5,865 nt of DNA from an uncultured Bacilli bacterium (GCA_944371685.1 CALVXV010000077.1:1-5865), one strand, 5' to 3'. Shown: positions 1 to 5,165, numbered from the stretch's first letter. Numbers and translations are program-made. The notes: a model not told the origin generated them from the letters alone.

Positions 1-9
1 CTTAAGCTT

Positions 10-60
10 ACTTATGACATTTTCATAAGTTAATTTGATTAAAATTTTATGACATTTTCA
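10..60 (+). repeat. 14-bp direct repeat, first copy within a hairpin
   Basis: The 14-mer TTATGACATTTTCA occurs at 12-25 and again at 47-60, 35 bp apart. The first copy is part of an 8-bp inverted repeat: ACTTATGA at 10-17 pairs with TCATAAGT at 23-30 around a CATTT loop. The second copy ends 7 bp before the -35 box of the DUF1848 promoter. That placement would suit a regulator binding site. The first copy could alternatively be a weak terminator of a gene lying left of the window. The repeat is seen; the function is inferred. Confidence 0.55.
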
Positions 61-67
61 AAAACTA

Positions 68-96
68 TTGACATATTTTATTTAATACTTTATATA
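68..96 (+). promoter_or_regulatory. Predicted sigma-A promoter of the DUF1848 gene
   Basis: A perfect -35 box TTGACA (68-73) is followed by a 17-bp spacer and a -10 box TATATA (91-96). Transcription would start near 103. The promoter lies inside the longest possible reading frame (ATG at 49), which argues that the true start of the gene is the ATG at 142. Confidence 0.7.
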
Positions 97-100
97 TTTG

Positions 101-126
101 AGTTGCTGGACTTCGCGTCAGCGATT
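101..126 (+). promoter_or_regulatory. 5'-leader hairpin upstream of the DUF1848 gene
   Basis: GCTGGAC (105-111) pairs with GTCAGC (117-122) around a TTCGC loop, with one G bulged. The stem can extend outward through A-U and G-U pairs to 101 and 126. It is a GC-rich island in very AT-rich DNA and would lie at the extreme 5' end of a transcript starting near 103. It may protect the mRNA or act as a regulatory structure. No Shine-Dalgarno sequence is visible between it and the start at 142. Confidence 0.5.
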
Positions 127-141
127 TGGTACAATTTTATT

Positions 142-1020
142 ATGATATTAAATGTTAGTGGTAGGACAGATATAGTTGCTTTTTATAGTAAGTGGTTTAT
201 GAACCGGTATAATGAAGGTTATGTGGATGTGCGTAATCCTTTTTATCCAAAATTAGTTAGTAGGATATATTTCGATGATGTTGATTTGATTGTTTTTTGT
301 ACGAAAAATCCTTTACCAATTTTGGATAATTTAGAGGAAATTAAGATACCAATTATTTTTCAAGTGACTTTAACTTCATATGGTAAAGATATTGAACCTA
401 ATGTAATAGCTAAAGGCAAAATTATAGAGGCTGTGAAAAGAATATCTAAGTTAATTGGGGTTGATAATGTATATGTGAGATATGATCCTATTTTAATAAA
501 TGATAGGTATACTGTGGATTTTCATGTTAGAGCTTTTGAGAGTTTGTGTAATAAACTTAATGGTTATATAAAGCATATTATTGTGTCTTTTGTCGATGAT
601 TATAAAAATGTTAGAAATAATATGAAGGTATTAAATCTTTATAAAATTGATGATAGTATTTTAAAAATTATTGGGGAAAATTTTAGTATGATTGCCCGAG
701 AAAATGGGATGAGTGTTCAAACTTGTTTTGAAAAAAATGATTTATCTAGTTATGGATTTATTTCTAGTCCTTGTGTTTCAAAAGAAATTGCTTTTATGTT
801 GACTGGTAAGAAGTTTTCAAAGTGGAAGGCTAGAGATTGTGGATGTGTAGAGATGGCTGATATTGGGGTTTATAATACGTGCAGTCATTTTTGTAAGTAT
901 TGTTATGCAAATTATGATGAGAAAAAAGTAGATGCTAGTATTAAAAATCATGATGATGCTTCTTCATTATTGATTGGTTATTTAAAAGATGATGATGAGA
1001 TTAAAATACGGAAAAAATAA
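142..1020 (+). CDS. DUF1848 family protein with C-terminal radical-SAM-like cysteine motif
   Basis: This is a 292-residue protein of the DUF1848 family, whose reaction is unknown. Family features seen are the N-terminus MILNVSGRTDI (the usual form is SRRTDI; Gly7 here replaces an Arg), RNP at 31-33, VFCTKNP at 51-57, RYDP at 113-116 and, near the C-terminus, CGC at 233-235 followed by DIGVYNTC and the cluster C247-x3-C251-x2-C254 with YAN after it. CX3CX2C is the spacing that binds the 4Fe-4S cluster in radical SAM enzymes, but there it is usually N-terminal. A redox or SAM-radical role is inference. There is no signal peptide or membrane helix, so it is probably cytosolic. An in-frame ATG at 49 was rejected because that extension covers the promoter and encodes a non-family hydrophobic stretch. 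ATG 142 has no clear Shine-Dalgarno. The length fits the family (about 300 residues). Confidence 0.88.
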   Translation: MILNVSGRTDIVAFYSKWFMNRYNEGYVDVRNPFYPKLVSRIYFDDVDLIVFCTKNPLPILDNLEEIKIPIIFQVTLTSYGKDIEPNVIAKGKIIEAVKRISKLIGVDNVYVRYDPILINDRYTVDFHVRAFESLCNKLNGYIKHIIVSFVDDYKNVRNNMKVLNLYKIDDSILKIIGENFSMIARENGMSVQTCFEKNDLSSYGFISSPCVSKEIAFMLTGKKFSKWKARDCGCVEMADIGVYNTCSHFCKYCYANYDEKKVDASIKNHDDASSLLIGYLKDDDEIKIRKK

Positions 1021-1246
1021 TTTACATTTAATTTACAACTTTATATTTTTATGCTTGATTTTTTGATAAAATTACCTTGATATATTTTAAAATAATAACT
1101 TAAATTATTTGGATTTTTTATCTTTTTGATAAAATTATTTTATTTTTGAAAAAAATTTTAGATATGTTATTGATTTTTATTAATTCGCTATTTGTGGGGT
1201 ATTAAAATTTTATATATTTTGATATTCTTTTTTTGAGGTGAGATGA
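1021..1246 (+). other. AT-rich intergenic region with a 15-bp direct repeat
   Basis: The 15-mer TTTTTGATAAAATTA occurs at 1060-1074 and 1123-1137, 63 bp apart (six helical turns). Between the copies, AAATAAT (1090-1096) and ATTATTT (1104-1110) can form an all-A/T hairpin before GGATTTTTT, a weak terminator candidate for the DUF1848 gene. No convincing -35/-10 pair was found for the downstream regulator gene. The only strong signal is its ribosome binding site GAGGTG at 1235-1240. The repeats could be operator sites for the regulator itself, but base composition makes chance repeats likely here. Confidence 0.4.
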
Positions 1247-2392
1247 TTGGATACTTTGAAAATTGGTAAATTTATTGCTAATATGCGAAAAGAAAAAAAG
1301 ATGACACAAGAAGATCTGGCTAGGGTTTTAGGGGTGAGTAATAAAACAATATCGAGATGGGAAAATGGAAATTATATGCCTGATTTGTCTTTGTTAAAAC
1401 CACTTAGTGAAGTGCTTGGAGTTAGTTTGAATGAACTTTTGAGTGGTGAGAAGGATATTACTGTACAAAAGGCGAATGAAAATATATCTTATATTACAAA
1501 TTATTCTAATTTAGTGATTAATAAAGTTTTAAAAAATATTTATATTACTTTAATGTTTTTGGGTTTATTTTTAATTATTTCGGCTTTGATAGTAACTTCA
1601 CCAGAAAGTAGCTGGGGATCTATTTATACGGCTATTGGATTATGTATGTTTATAATGGGTTTTAATAGATGTTTAAAAAAATATAAAGTTATTTGGCAGT
1701 GGGTTTTGACTTTAGGGGTGACAGTTTTATGTGTAGGTTTTTTATTGTTTTTTGATTATATAAATGTAGTAGAAAATAAGAGTGTTCCAAGGTTTAGATT
1801 ATCAGTTGTTTATACTAGTGGTGATATAATAGAATACAATACTTTATTTTATAAGGTTTTTAGAATAAATCACGATACTTTAAATGAATATTATATTGTG
1901 GATAATTTGAAAAAGTATAATGTGTCTACAGTACCAAAGAGTCCTTTTAATAGAAATGTGAGTGGGATTGATAATTTAGTAAAATATAAAAGTAGATATA
2001 TAGGTGATAATAGTAATACAGGAAATTTGCTTAATGCTTTACCACTTGCGAGCTTTGGTTATGTGTTTGAAATTGATAATACTAATTTGAAAGTAGATTA
2101 TTATATGACAGATTGGTATGATAATGATGATTTATATGTCGAAAAAGCTTTGTTATATAATAGTGTTTCATTATTTGGTTTAATTGATAATTTGGATGGT
2201 ATTACTTATAATTTTAGTGGATCTTCTTATTATGTTAGTAGAAATAATATTGTGGAAAAATATCCTAATTATTCAAAAGTTATAAAAAACAGGAAAATAA
2301 ATAAAGAAGGATTTAATAAGTATGTGGAAAAAGCTTTAAATGATAATAATTTTGTATTAGATAATTTTGTTAAAATTGTTCAGAAATCTTAA
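1247..2392 (+). CDS. Membrane-anchored XRE-family transcriptional regulator with DUF4825-like sensor domain
   Basis: This 381-residue protein begins with a Cro/C1-type helix-turn-helix (about 5-65), including MTQEDLARVLGVSNKTISRWENG. A short linker leads to three hydrophobic helices (about 98-117, 123-140, 150-170). The basic loop NRCLKKYK (140-147) between helices 2 and 3 places that loop inside, so the roughly 210-residue C-terminal part should lie outside the membrane. This part, with YIGDNSNTGNLLNALPL at 251-267 and ALLYNSVSLFGLIDNLDG at 302-319, resembles DUF4825, a domain known behind membrane segments in Bacillota regulators; the match is from memory. The architecture suggests a one-component system that senses an external signal and binds DNA from the membrane. 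Targets are unknown. The start is TTG, 6 nt after GAGGTG (1235-1240). The ATG at 1243 is out of frame. The next gene has its own promoter, so this is probably a single-gene unit. Confidence 0.85.
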   Translation: MDTLKIGKFIANMRKEKKMTQEDLARVLGVSNKTISRWENGNYMPDLSLLKPLSEVLGVSLNELLSGEKDITVQKANENISYITNYSNLVINKVLKNIYITLMFLGLFLIISALIVTSPESSWGSIYTAIGLCMFIMGFNRCLKKYKVIWQWVLTLGVTVLCVGFLLFFDYINVVENKSVPRFRLSVVYTSGDIIEYNTLFYKVFRINHDTLNEYYIVDNLKKYNVSTVPKSPFNRNVSGIDNLVKYKSRYIGDNSNTGNLLNALPLASFGYVFEIDNTNLKVDYYMTDWYDNDDLYVEKALLYNSVSLFGLIDNLDGITYNFSGSSYYVSRNNIVEKYPNYSKVIKNRKINKEGFNKYVEKALNDNNFVLDNFVKIVQKS

Positions 2393-2393
2393 T

Positions 2394-2421
2394 TTGACAA
2401 ATTTTTTGGATGTTATATAAT
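2394..2421 (+). promoter_or_regulatory. Consensus sigma-A promoter of the 152-residue hypothetical gene
   Basis: Both hexamers match consensus exactly: TTGACA (2394-2399) and TATAAT (2416-2421) with a 16-bp spacer. It begins one base after the stop codon of the regulator gene, so the downstream gene can be transcribed independently. Transcription should begin near 2428, giving a leader of about 20 nt that contains only the ribosome binding site. Confidence 0.8.
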
Positions 2422-2449
2422 ATACCTCGTATTCAAAGGGGGAATTATT

Positions 2450-2908
2450 ATGAAATTTGGTAAAATAGAAAGTAAAAATGTTTTAGGTATTTTTGATGTG
2501 AAGAAAGATGATATGTCTGATAAAGAAAAGCTAGTAAATTTTGCTTCTAATTATTGGGCAGATGCAATGCTTAGTGCCGGAAATAAACAAATTAGTTATC
2601 AAATTGGTAATGGGGTAATTGAACTTAGTGATAAGGATATTGAAGTGTTTAAAAAAACATTTAATGATTATATTTTGAAAATTTTTCCAACTAATGGTAA
2701 TAAAATTATGCTTTGGACATCTAATGGCGAGTATTTTGATAGAGTTGGAACCGATGCTTATTTAAGACAAATTATGAAAGCTTGTAAGTTACCACTAACT
2801 TGTTTACCAAGTGATATATGTATGAATATTTATAATACAAAAATTGAACTTGATGATAGTTATAAATATGATGTTATTTATAGCTTAGAAGATAAAAAGG
2901 TAAAATAA
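2450..2908 (+). CDS. Hypothetical protein, 152 residues
   Basis: I do not recognise a family. The protein is soluble, acidic to neutral and mixed alpha/beta, with no signal peptide and no membrane helix. Visible features are a central MLWTSNGEYFDRVGTDAY stretch (87-104) and three spaced cysteines at 112, 118 and 124 in the C-terminal third, which are too irregular to call a metal site. The start is secure: AAAGGGGG (2436-2442 region) lies 7 nt before ATG, downstream of a perfect promoter, and a terminator follows the stop. Codon use matches its neighbours. The strong promoter and good ribosome binding site suggest substantial expression. The position directly after the membrane regulator could mean it is a target of that regulator, but no operator is visible that would show this. 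Confidence 0.75.
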   Translation: MKFGKIESKNVLGIFDVKKDDMSDKEKLVNFASNYWADAMLSAGNKQISYQIGNGVIELSDKDIEVFKKTFNDYILKIFPTNGNKIMLWTSNGEYFDRVGTDAYLRQIMKACKLPLTCLPSDICMNIYNTKIELDDSYKYDVIYSLEDKKVK

Positions 2909-2936
2909 AAATGGATTTTGATTGATCCATTTTTTA
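2907..2936 (+). terminator. Rho-independent terminator of the 152-residue hypothetical gene
   Basis: A 10-bp stem (2907-2916 with 2925-2934, core ATGGAT/ATCCAT) surrounds the 8-nt loop TTTGATTG. The 3' arm runs into a T tract up to 2935. The hairpin overlaps the last two bases of the stop codon (TAA at 2906-2908), a compact arrangement. Confidence 0.8.
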
Positions 2937-2980
2937 TTTGTTAGGAATTTGCTTTATAAAAATCAAAAAAGCATTTATAA

Positions 2981-3055
2981 AGCGGTGATATACATAATGC
3001 ATTAAAGCATGAATGTGATTATAATTTAGCTGTTAATATAATGTTAAAGTTATAG
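2981..3055 (+). pseudogene. Possible C-terminal remnant of IS200/IS605 TnpB (OrfB)
   Basis: A 24-codon frame without a start ends at TAG (3053-3055). Its last residues read HECDYNLAVNIMLKL. TnpB proteins end in a RuvC-III motif of the type H-D-R-D-x-N-A-A-x-N-I, where the second Asp is catalytic. Here H, D, Y, N, A, N and I occupy the matching positions, with the Asp encoded at 3017-3019. The zinc-finger CxxC expected just upstream is absent and a stop (TAA 2978-2980) closes the frame, so only a fragment would survive. A chance match is possible in a frame this short. The IS-end-like structure downstream on the same strand, at a plausible distance, raises the likelihood. Confidence 0.4.
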
Positions 3056-3123
3056 AAAAATATATGTTACTTTTAAATGATAACTAAGTAGTCATAAATT
3101 TTGACAAACAAATAAAATACTTA

Positions 3124-3208
3124 TGGTGGGGACTATCAGATACTGGTTTAAGGGTGAGTCTAATATTTTTAATAAGAAAAAGCTTACCGTGGGGTAAGCT
3201 AGTTGAAA
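3124..3208 (+). mobile_element. Possible IS200/IS605 right end / omegaRNA-like scaffold
   Basis: About 70 bp after the TnpB-like stop, a GC-richer segment begins. GGACT (3130-3134) can pair with AGTCT (3157-3161), enclosing CAGATACTGGTTTAAGGGTG. A linker AATAAGAAA then leads to a hairpin (AGCTTACC 3181-3188, loop GTGG, GGTAAGCT 3193-3200) followed by AGTTGA. In TnpB-encoding IS200/IS605 elements the right end commonly carries an AAGAAGC-type hairpin followed by TAGTTGA or TAGTTCA, and the omegaRNA scaffold covers this part and runs to the element's end. The resemblance is from memory and not a database match. If correct, the boundary lies near 3206-3208, only a few bases before the dehydrogenase stop codon. 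Confidence 0.35.
3171..3200 (-). terminator. Rho-independent terminator of the dehydrogenase gene
   Basis: Read on the minus strand, an 8-bp stem (3193-3200 with 3181-3188, AGCTTACC/GGTAAGCT) with a 4-nt CCAC loop is followed by TTTTCTTATT. It lies 11 bp after the stop codon of the dehydrogenase. It is the same hairpin that looks like an IS200/IS605 right end on the plus strand, so it may have been contributed by the element. Confidence 0.75.
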
Positions 3209-3211
3209 ATT

Positions 3212-4243
3212 TTATTCATATTCATTTGGATTTACCATAATTTTAACAGCATCATCAGTTCCACTGGTTAATCTTTCATAGGCTTTTTGAACTTCAGTTA
3301 ATGGAACAATGTCGTCAACAAATTTCATTACATTAATTCTTTTTTTAGAGATTAAGTTAATACAATCTTTAAATTCTTCTTTAGTGTAAGCAATTGAGCC
3401 TTTGATAGTGAGTTCTTTCATGACGGCTAGAACAGAGGCAAATTCAATTGGCTTTTGAGAAACGCCAACTAAAATGATGGTACCACCAGCTTTGACACTC
3501 ATTAATTCACTTTCTACGGCTTTGGTGTTTCCTGAACAGTCAATGACAACATCAAAACCATTATTGGTTTTAGTTATAATGTTTTGTATAAAGTTTGGAT
3601 CTTTAGCATCTAACCATTCATCGGCGACTTTTAATTTGACTGATTTTTTTCCTCTAGCCTCATTTGTTTCACTGACGGCAACATATTCAGCACCTTCTAA
3701 TTTAGCAAACATGGCCGAAACTAATCCGATAATGCCACCACCGACAATTAATACTTTGTCACCTACTTTAATGTCAGCTAGGTGAACAGCATGGAGTCCA
3801 ACGGCTGTTGGTTCAACCATTGCACCTTCTTCATCTTTGATGTTATTTGGTAATTTTAAAACCATATCTGGTCTAACGGCAATTGTTTGAGTTAGTCCGC
3901 CAGGGTTATCTAAAGAAAGTCCAACTGCATGTAACCATGTTTCAGAACAGTATTGTGGATTTCCTGTTTCACAAGCTTCACAATGTCCGCAAGGAGAAAT
4001 AGGTAAAGCTGTGACTTTATCGCCTATTTTTAGATCGAATCTATTACCTGGATCTACAACTTTGCCAGTAAATTCATGTCCCATGACTAGTCCTTTAGGT
4101 TCTCCAGCATCCCAGTTGTGAATGTCAGAACCACATATGCCAGTTTTTAAAATGTCAATTATTACTTTTTCTTTATCTGGTGTTGGTTTATCAATGTCTG
4201 TTATTTTAAATTTTTTTATATCTTCAATTATGGCTGCTTTCAT
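3212..4243 (-). CDS. Zinc-dependent medium-chain alcohol/polyol dehydrogenase
   Basis: This 343-residue cytosolic oxidoreductase should interconvert an alcohol or polyol and the matching carbonyl using a nicotinamide cofactor. The N-terminal GroES-like domain has the catalytic-zinc ligands Cys37 (GICGSD), His56-Glu57 (MGHEFTG) and Glu144 (MVEPTAVGLHAV). The structural-zinc lobe has four cysteines at 85, 88, 91 and 99. The Rossmann fold carries GGGIIG at 168-173. Acidic Glu192 after the second strand favours NAD over NADP. All key residues are present and the length is normal. Sequence style is closest to the sorbitol / 2,3-butanediol / threonine dehydrogenase branch; the substrate cannot be assigned and no sugar-pathway neighbour helps. 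The start is fixed by GGAGGT 5 nt before ATG. The gene has its own terminator and a separate terminator lies upstream of it, so it is monocistronic. Confidence 0.93.
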   Translation of the reverse strand: MKAAIIEDIKKFKITDIDKPTPDKEKVIIDILKTGICGSDIHNWDAGEPKGLVMGHEFTGKVVDPGNRFDLKIGDKVTALPISPCGHCEACETGNPQYCSETWLHAVGLSLDNPGGLTQTIAVRPDMVLKLPNNIKDEEGAMVEPTAVGLHAVHLADIKVGDKVLIVGGGIIGLVSAMFAKLEGAEYVAVSETNEARGKKSVKLKVADEWLDAKDPNFIQNIITKTNNGFDVVIDCSGNTKAVESELMSVKAGGTIILVGVSQKPIEFASVLAVMKELTIKGSIAYTKEEFKDCINLISKKRINVMKFVDDIVPLTEVQKAYERLTSGTDDAVKIMVNPNEYE

Positions 4244-4248
4244 ATTCT

Positions 4249-4269
4249 ACCTCCATTATAATTATAGCA
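4249..4269 (-). promoter_or_regulatory. Ribosome binding site and candidate extended -10 of the dehydrogenase gene
   Basis: On the minus strand, TGCTATAAT (4269-4261, an extended -10) is followed directly by a second TATAAT (4260-4255) and then the ribosome binding site GGAGGT (4254-4249). Using the first -10, transcription would start almost at the ribosome binding site, leaving a leader of about 11 nt. No good -35 box lies at the right distance. An alternative is TTGAAT with a 17-bp spacer before TATTTA, about 15 bp further upstream, with a weak -10. Confidence 0.45.
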
Positions 4270-4370
4270 TTTTTAAATAGTGTTAGAGGTAAAAAAATTC
4301 AAATTTGTTAAATTTTACTTTTTATATACTAGAATTTGCTTTGTAAGAATAAATTTTGAATTTTTGCTTT

Positions 4371-4406
4371 ATAATAAAACAGTATGCTTTTATAAAACAT
4401 ACTGTT
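4371..4406 (-). terminator. Rho-independent terminator of the collagen-like gene
   Basis: A 9-bp stem (AACAGTATG 4378-4386 with CATACTGTT 4398-4406) can extend inward through TTTT/AAAA around a bulged C. Read on the minus strand it is followed by TTTTATTAT. It lies 10 bp after the stop codon of the collagen-like gene and separates that gene from the dehydrogenase gene downstream. Confidence 0.8.
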
Positions 4407-4416
4407 AGTTTATTTG

Positions 4417-5160
4417 TTATAATATTCTAGTAATTGATACAGAACCAGAGTATAAATCATTTGGTACTAGTTTAATGTCGATGTCAGATGTATTGATAAA
4501 GCGGTAGCTGGCTCCTGGTAAAGCAGCAAATATGGCATTGCCACTTACTGTTCCAGTGTCACAGCAGGTTAATTTATTATGAGTAGAAGAATGAGCAATT
4601 AAAACATCATTTGGCCAAAATTGATGAAATTCTATACCGATTGTTTTTGGTTCGCAGTTTGAATTTTTATTATCATTATGTCTTACATTAATCCACCAAT
4701 GAGCAATATAAATTCCTTCTTCTGGAATTGAAAAGTCTCCGGTGTTTGGATCGTAAGTTATTTTATTTGATATATTAGTTGTTTGGAATTTTATTGGATT
4801 ATTGACTGGTACTTGAGAGTCTGTTTCATCGTGTACCATGGCATAACTGTTGAAGTTTTCAGCTGGTATGCCTGCTGGTCCTGTGGCACCAGTTGCACCC
4901 GTAGGACCTTGTGGCCCTGTAGCACCGGTTGCACCTGTAGGACCTTGTGGTCCTGTGGCACCAGTTGCACCCGTAGGACCTTGTGGTCCTGTAGCACCAG
5001 TCATACCTGTAGCACCTCTAGGACCGGTTGGTCCAGTTGGACCTGTAGGTCCTTGTTTTCCATTTTTACAAATACAATCTAAAACTTTACATAGACATTC
5101 ATCTTTGTTTTGATTGTTTTTGCAATTATTTAATAGTTCATCATAATTGTTTTCGTTCAT
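4417..5160 (-). CDS. Collagen-like protein with C1q/TNF/BclA-like C-terminal domain
   Basis: This 247-residue protein should form trimers. Residues 1-33 are polar with a cysteine cluster (C13, C22, C24, C29, C31). Residues 34-99 are 22 uninterrupted Gly-X-Y triplets rich in GPT, GAT and GPQ, expected to form a collagen triple helix. Residues about 105-247 look like a jelly-roll domain of the C1q/TNF type found at the end of Bacillus BclA-like exosporium proteins: YDPNTGDFSIPEEGIYIAHWW (135-155), SGNAIFAALPGASYRFIN (206-223) and the final SVSITRIL strand. Such proteins are usually on spores or cell surfaces. No signal peptide or LPXTG anchor is seen, so export or spore assembly is unresolved. 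The Cys cluster may crosslink trimers. AAGGAGG lies 5 nt before ATG. GC content of the repeat is far above its flanks because of Gly/Pro/Ala codons. Confidence 0.9.
   Translation of the reverse strand: MNENNYDELLNNCKNNQNKDECLCKVLDCICKNGKQGPTGPTGPTGPRGATGMTGATGPQGPTGATGATGPQGPTGATGATGPQGPTGATGATGPAGIPAENFNSYAMVHDETDSQVPVNNPIKFQTTNISNKITYDPNTGDFSIPEEGIYIAHWWINVRHNDNKNSNCEPKTIGIEFHQFWPNDVLIAHSSTHNKLTCCDTGTVSGNAIFAALPGASYRFINTSDIDIKLVPNDLYSGSVSITRIL
4882..4989 (-). repeat. Three tandem 36-bp repeats within the collagen-like gene
   Basis: Three head-to-tail 36-bp units (4954-4989, 4918-4953, 4882-4917) each encode GPQGPTGATGAT, residues 58-93. The first and third units differ at one base, and the middle unit differs from the first at three. 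All differences are synonymous. Such arrays expand and contract by slippage or recombination, changing the triple-helix length in steps of 12 residues without breaking the frame. Confidence 0.9.
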
Positions 5161-5165
5161 TTTTT

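Larger units (their letters stand above)
2936..3211. other. Non-coding region carrying a mobile-element relic
   Basis: No intact gene is present in the 303 bp between the stop codons of the flanking genes. From left to right it holds an inverted repeat with 10-bp arms (GCTTTATAAA 2951-2960, TTTATAAAGC 2974-2983), a short frame with a TnpB-like C-terminal motif (2981-3055), an unassigned A/T-rich stretch containing an isolated TTGACA at 3101-3106 with no matching -10 box, and a more GC-rich structured segment (3124-3208) ending in the dehydrogenase terminator hairpin. The base composition jump from about 3125 (GGTGGGGAC, GGTTTAAGGGTGAGTC) is conspicuous against the surroundings. Confidence 0.6.

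Noticed and set aside
49..141. Extension of the DUF1848 frame to the ATG at 49
   Set aside because: It would place the -35 and -10 boxes inside the gene and adds a 31-residue stretch with no family similarity. The family N-terminus starts at 142.
3101..3129. TTGACA at 3101-3106 as a plus-strand promoter
   Set aside because: No acceptable -10 box lies 16-18 bp downstream (TGGTGG there), and no gene follows on that strand.
3474..3785. 103-codon plus-strand frame inside the dehydrogenase gene
   Set aside because: It is antisense to conserved zinc-dehydrogenase coding sequence, has no ribosome binding site and encodes no recognisable protein.
4882..4989. Three 36-bp repeats as a CRISPR array
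   Set aside because: The units are directly adjacent with no spacers and are explained by the collagen triplets.
4783..5113. Plus-strand frames rich in Gly-Pro-Val or Cys-Thr, and a minus-strand overlapping frame, across the collagen repeat
   Set aside because: They are shadows of the Gly-X-Y repeat read in other frames. The periodic composition keeps all frames open.
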